In this document: piece by piece, positions 1-6,497 of the stretch
Position numbering within the stretch: position 1 is the stretch's first letter
How the letters are laid out: every line of letters starts with the position of its first letter
Position numbers and translations under genes: made by a program
From: Pseudomonadota bacterium
Lineage (GTDB): Bacteria > Pseudomonadota > Gammaproteobacteria > Xanthomonadales > Xanthomonadaceae
Direction of reading: 5' to 3'
DNA: 9,924 bases
Assembly (NCBI GenBank): GCA_023423675.1
Contig: JAFAFD010000078.1
Coordinates: 1-9,924 of the forward strand
The notes under the pieces: model-generated
Told to the model about the DNA's origin: nothing
Database searches by the model: none
What the model saw: only the letters and a program-made list of their open reading frames with translations

Positions 1-68
1 CTTCATGGATGGGTTCACGGCGTCCCCCTCAACCGGACCCACCCCGCCTACCCTCAGGAAACCAGCCT

Positions 69-92
69 TTGACGTTGACGTTGAGGTTGCCG
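69..92 (-). repeat. Degenerate hexamer tract (TTGACG-type)
   Basis: Four tandem hexamers TTGACG, TTGACG, TTGAGG, TTGCCG read on the plus strand (CAACGT-type on the minus strand). The tract lies downstream of the eptA-family gene and merges into the GTAG hairpin. A similar tract (TCAACG GCAACG TCAAAA) sits at 9876-9893 after the last gene, in the opposite orientation. Function is unknown; it looks like an intergenic repeat, not a coding sequence. Confidence 0.6.
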
Positions 93-111
93 GCCAGCGG
101 CCGGCACTACC
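88..111 (-). repeat. GTAG hairpin element (SMAG type)
   Basis: TGCCGGCC (88-95) and GGCCGGCA (99-106) are perfect 8-base inverted arms around a 3-base loop, followed by CTACC (107-111). Read on the minus strand this is GGTAG, stem, loop, stem. That is the layout of SMAG elements, GTAG-tagged palindromes dispersed in S. maltophilia intergenic regions. It lies about 40 bases past the eptA-family stop codon, so its RNA would fold in the 3' untranslated region of that operon. Confidence 0.8.
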
Positions 112-117
112 GCAGGT

Positions 118-136
118 GCAGGGCTGCAAGCCCTGC
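118..136 (-). terminator. 3' hairpin after eptA-family gene, possible terminator or repeat
   Basis: GCAGGGCT (118-125) and AGCCCTGC (129-136) form a perfect 8-bp stem with a 3-base loop, starting 14 bases past the minus-strand stop codon at 151-153. No T-run follows on the minus strand, so it is not a canonical intrinsic terminator. The same arms with a different loop recur at 9846-9864 after another gene. It is therefore probably a mobile or repeated 3'-end hairpin that may protect or process transcript ends. Confidence 0.55.
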
Positions 137-150
137 CAGAACACACCCCC

Positions 151-1800
151 TCAGCTCTCGCAGCCGGCGAAGAGGTCGCGGTCGCGTTCGTAAAGTGCCG
201 TCTTCACCTGCATCAGCCCCAGCACCGACGGGAACAGGTTGTCGTGGTCGGTGTACGCCGCCGAACGCTTGCGCAGGCACTGCAGGTCCAGCCCGCGGCT
301 GCGGGCGAAGCCCGGCGAGAACCACATCGTCATCGGCACGCTGGTCTGCTCGGCCGGAGCGATCGCGTACGGCACGCCGTGCAGGTACAACCCCTTTTCA
401 CCCAGTGATTCGCCATGGTCGGACAGGTAGATCATCGCCGTGTCGTAGTCCTGCAGGCCCTGCAGCGTGCCGATCGTCCTGCTCAGGAAGTGGTCGGTGT
501 AGAGCACCGCGTTGTCGTAGCTGTTGACGATCTCCTCCCGCGAGCAGCGGCCGATGTCACGCGTATCGCAGGTCGGCTTGAAGCGCGCGAAAGCAGCCGG
601 ATAGCGCTCGAAGTAGGCCGGGCCATGGTTGCCCAGCTGGTGCAGCACCACCACGCGATCGCCCGGCTTGGCACGCACCTGCGTGGCCAGATCCTGCAGC
701 AGGATCTCATCCATGCAGCGGCCATCGGCACACAGGCCGGGCGTGGTCGCGTCGGACAGCGACTGGAAATCAAGACCTTCGCAGACGCCCTTGCAGCCGG
801 ACTGGTTGTCACGCCACAGCGGCGTGACGCCGGCGCGGTTCAGTACGTGCAGCAGCGACTGGTGCGCGCGGATCTTCTTCTCGTCGTAGTCGTGGCGGCC
901 CCAGGGCGAGTACATGCAGGGCAGCGAGACTTCGGTGCTGGTGCCGCACGAATGCATGTCCGGGAAATTGATCACCGGCGCCTGCGCCAGTTCCGGGGTG
1001 GTGTTGCGCCCGCCGTTGAGGCCCCAGTTCTGCGCGCGCAGGGTTTCGCCCATCACGATCACCAGCAGCCGCGGCTTGCTGGTCGGCGCGCGCGGGGTGG
1101 CCTTGGCATCGGTGCCGATCGGCAGTTTCGGCGCGCGCTGCACCGGGTTGTCGCCGCGCAGCGCACGCGGCAGGCCCAGCAGCACGTTGGCCGGGGTGGC
1201 CAGGTAGCGCACTTCGCGCTGGTTGCGCATCAGCGCCGAGACATCCTGGAAGGAGACCAGCGCGCCGCCCAGTGCAGTGACCGCCGCCACCAGCAGGAAG
1301 CCCACGCGCCACAGCAGGGTGCGGCTCCAGCTGCGGCGGCGCAGTTCCACCCGCCACAGCAGCACCATCGGCAGCATCGCCAGCAGCAGCACCGGCCAGA
1401 CCAGCGAGGCCGTCATCAGCTCGCGGCTTTCCTTCGGATCGGTCGCCAGCACGTTGCGCAGCATGTCCGCATCCAGGTAGATGTGGAACTGGCTCATGTA
1501 GTGCGCGGCGAAGGCGGTCACCAGCAGCAGCACGCTGGTCACCACCTTGGCATTCCAGCGCCAGACCAGGATGCCCAGCAGCACGCCGTGCGCGCCGAGC
1601 AGCAGCAGGAACAGCGACAGCGCGTAGCGCAGGCTGCCGGGGTGGCTGGCCATGGCGCTGTGCCAGAACAGGCCGTTGCCGGCCACCGCGAAGAACAGGC
1701 TGGTCAGCGCGATCAGCGCTTCGGTGGACAGCTGCGGGCGCCAGCGATGAAGGCTGGCCAGTGCCGGCAGGCGCAGCGAACGTTGGACCGATGCATTCAT
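151..1800 (-). CDS. eptA: EptA/MCR-family lipid A phosphoethanolamine transferase
   Basis: Inner-membrane enzyme (549 aa) predicted to move phosphoethanolamine from phosphatidylethanolamine onto lipid A phosphates on the periplasmic face, reducing negative charge. About five hydrophobic helices occupy residues 28-185, followed by a periplasmic sulfatase-fold domain from about 240. Visible active-site residues are Glu252 (MGETLR), nucleophile Thr289 (SCGTSTEVSLPCMYS), His392 (GNHGP), Asp461-His462 (SDHGES) and His474. These match the zinc and substrate residues of MCR-1 and EptA. Cysteine pairs C285/C295, C336/C340, C357/C362 and C411/C419 fit the family's disulfides. The ATG at 1800 was chosen because AGGAGG lies 7 bases upstream and conserved sequence starts there; an upstream in-frame extension of 31 residues looks unlike the family and lies inside the phosphatase gene. 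It overlaps the phosphatase stop by ATGA. Whether it confers polymyxin resistance cannot be read from sequence. The symbol denotes the family; the closest named paralogue is unverified. Confidence 0.95.
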   Translation of the reverse strand: MNASVQRSLRLPALASLHRWRPQLSTEALIALTSLFFAVAGNGLFWHSAMASHPGSLRYALSLFLLLLGAHGVLLGILVWRWNAKVVTSVLLLVTAFAAHYMSQFHIYLDADMLRNVLATDPKESRELMTASLVWPVLLLAMLPMVLLWRVELRRRSWSRTLLWRVGFLLVAAVTALGGALVSFQDVSALMRNQREVRYLATPANVLLGLPRALRGDNPVQRAPKLPIGTDAKATPRAPTSKPRLLVIVMGETLRAQNWGLNGGRNTTPELAQAPVINFPDMHSCGTSTEVSLPCMYSPWGRHDYDEKKIRAHQSLLHVLNRAGVTPLWRDNQSGCKGVCEGLDFQSLSDATTPGLCADGRCMDEILLQDLATQVRAKPGDRVVVLHQLGNHGPAYFERYPAAFARFKPTCDTRDIGRCSREEIVNSYDNAVLYTDHFLSRTIGTLQGLQDYDTAMIYLSDHGESLGEKGLYLHGVPYAIAPAEQTSVPMTMWFSPGFARSRGLDLQCLRKRSAAYTDHDNLFPSVLGLMQVKTALYERDRDLFAGCES

Positions 1801-2579
1801 GCACGTGCCTCCTGGCGGGTCGGACGTTCCAGCGTGCGCCGGGCCAGCAGCCGCTCCGTGATCAGGAACAGGCCCAGCGACAGCAGCCAACACAGCAAGG
1901 CCGTGGCAACGTCATGCGAAAGAAAATGGGCGCCACGCAGCTGCTGGCTGATGCCGAACACCAGGCCGCTGCCGAGGCCGATCCACAGCCCGGCCCAGCG
2001 CCACGCCGGGCGCCAGAGCAGGGCGAAGAAGTACAGGCACAGCCAGGCGTAGCCGGCGCTGGCATGGCCGGCCGGGAAACAGGCACGCGCAGGCATGCCC
2101 TCGGGGCGGCTGGCCAGCAGGCCGATGAAGGGCTGCTGGCCGCCATAGCGCAGCAGGTCCCAGGGGCAGTCCATCGGCACCAGCGCCTTGAGCAGCGAGA
2201 TCAGGCCGGTGCCCAGCGCCATCGCCACCACCACGTACAGCAACGCCCAGCGCAGGGTGCGGTCGCGGCCGCGGCGCCAGTGGTGGAAGCACAGCAGGAT
2301 CGCCACCAGGGCCGCCGCCGTGCTCAGCCACTTGCCGCCCTTGTGCACGACCGCGCGGGTCAGCCAGGCATCCTGCAGTGCCCAGTGGCCGCCCTCCAGG
2401 CGGAACAGGTGGTCGGCCACCCACTGGTCACCGCCAAAGCCCATCAACAGGACGAACAGCGGAACGCCGACGGCCAACGGCAGCAGCAGGTGCGTCAGTG
2501 CGAAACGCGATGCCAGCCACGAAGGCGTGAAGGCAAAAGCCGGGACAAGGGGACGAGCGGGCATGCGGGAAGGGGCCAT
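1797..2579 (-). CDS. PAP2-superfamily membrane phosphatase
   Basis: Integral membrane lipid phosphatase-like protein (260 aa) with about six hydrophobic segments (near 29-48, 84-98, 110-130, 178-190, 194-210, 226-241). The three PAP2 blocks are recognisable but variant. Block 1 is K131 followed after six residues by C138-P139-W140-D141, where the usual arginine is Cys. Block 2 is FPAGHAS with His172. Block 3 is R215-G-A-H218-F-L-S-H222-D223. This CPWDL/YGG/FPAGHAS/RGAHFLSHD pattern is characteristic of a membrane-associated PAP2 subfamily. Likely substrates are a lipid phosphate or pyrophosphate such as lipid A, undecaprenyl pyrophosphate or phosphatidic acid; none is proven. The start at 2579 is the only upstream ATG in frame before a stop, with a weak ribosome site; Met6 is an alternative. 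It is coupled to the eptA-family gene, recalling the mcr-1/pap2 pair although the order is reversed. Confidence 0.9.
   Translation of the reverse strand: MAPSRMPARPLVPAFAFTPSWLASRFALTHLLLPLAVGVPLFVLLMGFGGDQWVADHLFRLEGGHWALQDAWLTRAVVHKGGKWLSTAAALVAILLCFHHWRRGRDRTLRWALLYVVVAMALGTGLISLLKALVPMDCPWDLLRYGGQQPFIGLLASRPEGMPARACFPAGHASAGYAWLCLYFFALLWRPAWRWAGLWIGLGSGLVFGISQQLRGAHFLSHDVATALLCWLLSLGLFLITERLLARRTLERPTRQEARA
1808..1813 (-). promoter_or_regulatory. Strong Shine-Dalgarno of eptA-family gene
   Basis: AGGAGG on the minus strand, 7 bases before the ATG at 1800. It lies inside the last codons of the upstream phosphatase gene. It decides the start and, with the ATGA overlap, supports translational coupling. 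Confidence 0.85.
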
Positions 2580-2637
2580 GGCAGGAATCCGCGGCCATGC
2601 TCGTCACCTTCATGTCGGAGAAGGGTCGTACATCTGT

Positions 2638-2667
2638 TCGCGCCGGGTTAACGCGGCCCCGGCGCGA
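2638..2667 (-). promoter_or_regulatory. Intercistronic hairpin between ArnT-like and PAP2 genes
   Basis: Perfect 10-bp arms (2638-2647 and 2658-2667; minus strand TCGCGCCGGG and CCCGGCGCGA) enclose a 10-base loop. The hairpin begins 8 bases after the ArnT-like stop codon. No T-run follows, so it is more likely a processing, stabilising or partial attenuation element than a full intrinsic terminator. It could make expression of the two downstream genes differ from the first. Confidence 0.6.
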
Positions 2668-2675
2668 GCCACCGT

Positions 2676-4406
2676 TCAGTCTTCTTCTTCCGATGCACCG
2701 GCACGTTCGGCATGGCAGGTGGCGTCCCAGGCACTGCCCGGCAGCAGCTGCCAACGGTTCCGGTTGGCGATGCCGATGTCGATCACCTGGGCCGGATCCA
2801 CGCAGGGGCTCATGGCCTTGTCCAGCACCAGCACCCAGCGTTTTTCCGGGGCCTCGGCCAGCCACGGGCCGGCATCGTGCCACTGCTCGGCCCAGGGGCG
2901 CTTGAAGCCGAACTCACGCACCGGCCGGTCGGCCTGCAGCAGGTTCTGTTCGCGCCAGGCGACCAGGGCCAGCTCGGCATCCGGACCGATCCGCTTGCCG
3001 ACCCGCTGCATCAGCGCAGACGCCGAAGCGTAGGGATCCAGCGTGGGCATCAGCACCAGCCCGTACAGCATCCACAGCATGCCGTGGGTCAGCAGCACCA
3101 GCAGGGCCGCACGGCGCACCCGCAGCCAGACCGCCAGCGTGGCCACGGCAATGGCGAAGACCAGCAGGCCATTGCCCAGCACCGGCAGCAGCGAATCGGG
3201 CATCGCCCGTCGCGCCAGCTGGGCCTGCACCCAGTGGCTGTCGGTCATCATCATCACGCCCAGCGTGCCGGTGGCCAGCATCAGCAGCAGGCTGTAGCCG
3301 AACAGGTAGCGGCGCACGCACAGGCGGCGCAGCAGGCCCGGCAGTAGCGCCGCCACGGCCAGAGCCATCGCCGGCAGCATCGGCAGCACGTAGACCTCGC
3401 GCTTGCCCGGGCTGGCGCTGAAGAACAGCAGCACCAGCAGCGCCCAGCCCAGCAGCAGCCACTGCCGGCGGTCGCCACGGCGCAGGCGGCGCCACCAGGG
3501 CTTGGCCAGCAGAGGCAGCAGCAGGCTGCCGGGCAGCCACAGCGTCAGGATCACCTGCAGGTAGTACCAGACCGGCTGGCGGTGGTGCCAGGCGTTGGCG
3601 TAACGGGTGCCGGTCTGCTTGAACAGCAGCTCGTGCGCATACGACTGCAGCGATGCGCTGGGTTCGTGCAGCAGGGCCCAGCCCAGCGGCGCCAGCCACA
3701 CCGCCGTGCCCAGCAGGAAGGCCGGCAGCAGCCACAGCAGGGTGGCCGGATGCGGGCCGGACACGGCCTGCCCGCGGCGGAGCTGGTACAGCCACCAGCC
3801 GAACCACGGCAGCACCATCAGCAGCGGCAGGAAGCCCACGCCCTTGGTCACCGTGCCCAGGCCGGCGGCGAAGCCGGCCAGCCACAGCGCCGGCAGGTTG
3901 CGGCGTTCACTGAGATGGCGCAGCAGGCCCCACAGGGCCACGGTGGTCATCGCCACCAGCACCATGTCGATCTGTGCGCGCTTGGCCATCAGCCCGAACT
4001 GCAGCGTGCAGAACAGTGCCGCCATCGCGTACAGGGAATGCCGTGGCGACCACAGCCGTCGCGCCAGGTCCGAGACCAGCCACAGGCTGAGCAGGGCCGC
4101 CAGCAGCGAAGGCAGCAGGAACGACCACTGCCAGCTGCCGACCACCTGGTGGGCGACGGCCTGCAGCCACATGAACACTGGCGGCTTTTCCGCGTAGAGC
4201 TCGCTGCCTCGGTGCGGCAGCAGCCATTCCCCGCTGTCGACCATGGCCCGCGCGGCCAGCACGAAGCGCGGCTCGTCCGGCGGCTGCGGCTGGCGCATGC
4301 CGATGCCGGCGCCCAGCGAGACGATCATCAGCACCCAAAGCAGGGGCAGGAACCAGCGGCGGGGCAGGGCTACGGGCACAGCGGGCTCCGGGAGCAAAAC
4401 GGCCAT
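2676..4406 (-). CDS. ArnT-like membrane glycosyltransferase (GT83/GT39 type)
   Basis: Polytopic inner-membrane glycosyltransferase (576 aa; E. coli ArnT is about 550) expected to take a sugar from a polyprenyl-phosphate carrier at the periplasmic face. The N-terminal signature PPDEPRF (Asp44, Glu45, Arg47) followed by YAEKPPVFMW (Lys74) matches the acidic first periplasmic loop and EKPP motif of ArnT and relatives. RAQIDM (Asp147) and SPGKREVYVLPMLPA (330-346) also match the family. Many hydrophobic segments run through residues 18-455, and a soluble C-terminal domain follows from about 456. No arnB, arnC, arnA or arnD lies in the window, so the sugar may be L-Ara4N made elsewhere, another aminosugar, or something unrelated to lipid A. 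The ATG at 4406 is preferred because hydrophobic sequence begins soon after; no good ribosome site is seen. An ATG at 4460 would add 18 basic residues. Any longer extension runs antisense through the response regulator gene. It heads the minus-strand cluster. Confidence 0.85.
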   Translation of the reverse strand: MAVLLPEPAVPVALPRRWFLPLLWVLMIVSLGAGIGMRQPQPPDEPRFVLAARAMVDSGEWLLPHRGSELYAEKPPVFMWLQAVAHQVVGSWQWSFLLPSLLAALLSLWLVSDLARRLWSPRHSLYAMAALFCTLQFGLMAKRAQIDMVLVAMTTVALWGLLRHLSERRNLPALWLAGFAAGLGTVTKGVGFLPLLMVLPWFGWWLYQLRRGQAVSGPHPATLLWLLPAFLLGTAVWLAPLGWALLHEPSASLQSYAHELLFKQTGTRYANAWHHRQPVWYYLQVILTLWLPGSLLLPLLAKPWWRRLRRGDRRQWLLLGWALLVLLFFSASPGKREVYVLPMLPAMALAVAALLPGLLRRLCVRRYLFGYSLLLMLATGTLGVMMMTDSHWVQAQLARRAMPDSLLPVLGNGLLVFAIAVATLAVWLRVRRAALLVLLTHGMLWMLYGLVLMPTLDPYASASALMQRVGKRIGPDAELALVAWREQNLLQADRPVREFGFKRPWAEQWHDAGPWLAEAPEKRWVLVLDKAMSPCVDPAQVIDIGIANRNRWQLLPGSAWDATCHAERAGASEEED

Positions 4407-4477
4407 TGTCGGAAACAGGGCGTGGGAAAGGCGTCGGAGGCGGGCGCAGGGCGACCGCATTCCGACATGGTCAGCGC

Positions 4478-4487
4478 TACCATGGTA
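4478..4487. promoter_or_regulatory. Perfect 10-base palindrome in divergent region
   Basis: TACCATGGTA is its own reverse complement. It lies midway between the divergent genes and next to the tandem repeat. It could be an operator half of some regulator or coincidence; it also contains an in-frame ATG (4482) that could serve as an alternative start for the response regulator. Confidence 0.35.
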
Positions 4488-4488
4488 C

Positions 4489-4510
4489 GAACTTCCGTGG
4501 ACATTCCGTG
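4489..4510 (-). promoter_or_regulatory. Tandem 11-base direct repeat, candidate OmpR-family operator
   Basis: On the minus strand two abutting 11-mers, CACGGAATGTC and CACGGAAGTTC, agree at 9 of 11 positions. OmpR/PhoP/PmrA-type regulators typically bind two half-sites about one helical turn apart, so the 11-base period fits. The neighbouring regulator gene makes it a candidate autoregulatory site. It ends one base before the chosen regulator start, and sits 83-104 bases upstream of the ArnT-like start, a usual place for an activator site. Confidence 0.45.
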
Positions 4511-4511
4511 C

Positions 4512-5222
4512 ATGCGCCTGTTGGTGATCGAGGACAACCGCCAGTTGGTGGCCAACCTGTTCGACTATTTCGAGTCGCGCGGGCACGTCCTCGACGTGGC
4601 CCCCGATGGCATCACCGGCCTGCACCTGGCCGCCAGCCACCCTTACGACGCGGTGATCCTGGACTGGATGCTGCCGCGCATGGAAGGGCCGGAAGTGCTG
4701 CGCCGCCTGCGTACGGACCAGGGTTCGGAAGTGCCGGTGATCATGCTGACCGCCCGCGACGAGCTGCCGGACAAGATTGCCGGCTTCCGCGCCGGTGCGG
4801 ATGACTACCTGACCAAGCCCTTCGCGCTGCCCGAGCTGGAGGTGCGGCTGGAAGCCCTGCTGACGCGCGCGCAGGGGCGCAACCCGCGCAAGCGCCTGCA
4901 GGTGGCCGACCTGGTGCTGGACCTGGCGACCCTGGAAGCCCAGCGTGGCGGCCAGGCGCTGCATCTCTACCCGGCCTGCCGCAAGCTGCTGGAAGTGCTG
5001 ATGCGGGCCAGCCCGGGCGCGGTCACCCGCCAGCAGCTGGAGTTCGCCCTGTGGGGCGACGAGCCGCCGGATGGCGACCTGCTGCGTTCACACGTCTACG
5101 AACTGCGCCGCAGCGTGGATGGCCCCTTCAACGACAAGCTGATCCATACCCTGCCGCGCGTCGGCTACCGGTTGGCGGCCAGTGGCAGTGCAGGCAGTGG
5201 AAGCGATGAAGAAAGCGCCTAA
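4512..5222 (+). CDS. OmpR/PhoB-family response regulator
   Basis: DNA-binding two-component response regulator, 236 aa, the usual length for the family. Receiver domain is residues 1-118: acidic pocket Glu7-Asp8, phospho-acceptor Asp51 in VILDWMLPRMEG, Thr80 and Lys102 (LTKPF). The winged-helix Trans_Reg_C domain is about 128-222, ending in HTLPRVGYRL. The start at 4512 gives the canonical MRLLVIEDN terminus; in-frame ATGs at 4467 and 4482 would add 15 or 10 residues not expected in the family, though no strong ribosome site favours any of them. The kinase gene overlaps its 3' end by 17 bases, so the two form one operon. The divergent ArnT-like/PAP2/EptA genes are the obvious candidate targets. 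By layout and target genes it resembles PmrA or ColR/VgrR, but I cannot assign orthology. Confidence 0.95.
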   Translation: MRLLVIEDNRQLVANLFDYFESRGHVLDVAPDGITGLHLAASHPYDAVILDWMLPRMEGPEVLRRLRTDQGSEVPVIMLTARDELPDKIAGFRAGADDYLTKPFALPELEVRLEALLTRAQGRNPRKRLQVADLVLDLATLEAQRGGQALHLYPACRKLLEVLMRASPGAVTRQQLEFALWGDEPPDGDLLRSHVYELRRSVDGPFNDKLIHTLPRVGYRLAASGSAGSGSDEESA

Positions 5223-6492
5223 GCCGGGCCCGCTGTACCGGCGTGTGATCGGCTGGCTGCTGGGCTACCTGGCGCTGATTTCGCTGGCGGTGTTCAGCGT
5301 GGGCAACTACGTGCACGAGCATGCCGAGCATGCCGCCTGGCGCGCGCTGCTCAATTCCGAGCTGGACAGCATCGTCGAGCACACCGAGCACGAACCGCAG
5401 TACCACTGGCAGGATTCGGACACCCTCAGCCTGTACCGCTTCGACGAAGCGAACATGCCGGAAACCCTGCGCGACCTGCACCCGGGCCTGCATGACGGGG
5501 TGATGGTGGGTGAGCGCGAGACGGCGGTGATGGTGCGCGACACCGGCACGATGGGGCGGGTCGCGCTGGCCCTGGACATCTCCGACTTCCACGACCTCGA
5601 ACAGTTCGCCACGCGCTGGGTGATGCTGGCCGGCATCATCATGGTGTTCGTCACCGTGCTGATGGCCTCGTTCGGCATGGAACGCGTGGTACGCCCGCTG
5701 AGCCTGCTGGCCCAGCACATCGGTGCGCTGCGGCCGGGCGAGCAGGGCCAGCGCGTCGACGTCGATCCGCGCGGCAGTTCGGAACTGCACACGATTGCCG
5801 ACGCGCTCAACGATTACCTGGACCGCAACGAGCAGTTTGTCGAGCGCGAGCGGGTGTTCATCAGTACCGCCAGCCACGAACTGCGCACGCCGATCGCGGT
5901 GATCACCGGTGCGGCCGAGCTGGCGCTGGAGCAACCGGGGCTGCCCGAACGCGCGCGCCAGCAGATGCAGCGCGTGCTGCGTACCGCGCAGGGCGTGGAG
6001 CAGCTGATCGAGCTGCTGCTGGTGCTGGCCCGCGATCCGGCCCGGCTGGCCGCGCGCGCCGAGCGCATCGCGCTGGACCAGTTGCTGCCGGAGATCGTCG
6101 ACGACCATCGCCACCTGCTGGGTGACAAGGACCTGAGCATCGGCATCCAGGCCGCACCGGTGGACATCGTCGCGCCGCTGGCCGTGGTGCAGGCCGCGAT
6201 CGGCAACCTGCTGCGCAATGCCATCGAGAACAGCGGGCGGGGCCACATCGAACTGCGGCTGAGCGCGCAGGCGGTACTGACCCTGCAGGACCCGGGCCAT
6301 GGCATGGCACCGGAAGAGATCGCCGCCATCCACGCGCGCATGGCCCGTGGCGAACGCGCCGACCGCGGCGGCATCGGCCTGGACCTGATCGCCCGCCTGT
6401 GCGAGCACCTGCGCTGGACCCTGCACCTGCAGCCCGTCGAGCCGCGCGGCACCCTGGTCACCCTCGACTTCGGCGCATCGCGTCCCGGCTGA
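5206..6492 (+). CDS. Sensor histidine kinase with ExxE/His-rich periplasmic domain
   Basis: Membrane histidine kinase, 428 aa. TM1 is about residues 12-35, the periplasmic sensor about 36-136, TM2 about 137-158, a HAMP-like linker about 160-212, then HisKA with SHELRTP (His224) and an ATPase domain with N-box NLLRNAIEN (334-342), G1 DPGHGM (362-367) and G2 GGIGLDL (388-394). The sensor opens with E38-H-A-E41 and E58-H-T-E61 plus His37, His39, His42, His59 and His62. ExxE motifs bind Fe3+ in PmrB, ColS and VgrS. The ATG at 5206 has GGAA just upstream; an in-frame GTG at 5182 would add eight residues. It overlaps the regulator stop by 17 bases, implying coupled translation and a cognate pair. 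Metal sensing is inferred, not shown. No cysteine or PAS domain is seen in the sensor. Confidence 0.93.
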   Translation: MKKAPKPGPLYRRVIGWLLGYLALISLAVFSVGNYVHEHAEHAAWRALLNSELDSIVEHTEHEPQYHWQDSDTLSLYRFDEANMPETLRDLHPGLHDGVMVGERETAVMVRDTGTMGRVALALDISDFHDLEQFATRWVMLAGIIMVFVTVLMASFGMERVVRPLSLLAQHIGALRPGEQGQRVDVDPRGSSELHTIADALNDYLDRNEQFVERERVFISTASHELRTPIAVITGAAELALEQPGLPERARQQMQRVLRTAQGVEQLIELLLVLARDPARLAARAERIALDQLLPEIVDDHRHLLGDKDLSIGIQAAPVDIVAPLAVVQAAIGNLLRNAIENSGRGHIELRLSAQAVLTLQDPGHGMAPEEIAAIHARMARGERADRGGIGLDLIARLCEHLRWTLHLQPVEPRGTLVTLDFGASRPG

Positions 6493-6497
6493 CCTAC

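Larger units (their letters stand above)
4407..4511. promoter_or_regulatory. Divergent promoter region, ArnT-like / response regulator
   Basis: The 105 bases separate the divergent ArnT-like and response-regulator start codons, so promoters for both operons must lie here or just inside the genes. No convincing -35/-10 pair is visible on either strand; TACCAT at 4478-4483 is a possible plus-strand -10. GTCGGAA (4408-4414) and TTCCGAC (4460-4466) form a 7-base inverted repeat. The tandem repeat and the palindrome are listed separately. Confidence 0.65.

Noticed and set aside
151..1800. Recently acquired mobile mcr gene
   Set aside because: No insertion sequence, plasmid gene or change in base composition is seen; GC content and codon use look like the neighbours, so an intrinsic chromosomal family member is more likely.
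1801..1893. 31-residue N-terminal extension of the eptA-family protein
   Set aside because: The internal ATG at 1800 has a strong AGGAGG and the extension lies within the phosphatase gene.
415..2052. 545-residue plus-strand open frame opposite the eptA-family gene
   Set aside because: It is antisense to a gene with a full set of family motifs, is rich in Gln, His, Arg and Ala as GC-rich antisense frames are, and resembles no family.
3582..4511. N-terminal extension of the response regulator frame
   Set aside because: It runs antisense through the ArnT-like gene; the receiver domain starts cleanly at MRLLVIEDN.
4407..4964. N-terminal extension of the ArnT-like protein
   Set aside because: The extra residues run antisense through the response regulator and lack similarity to the family.
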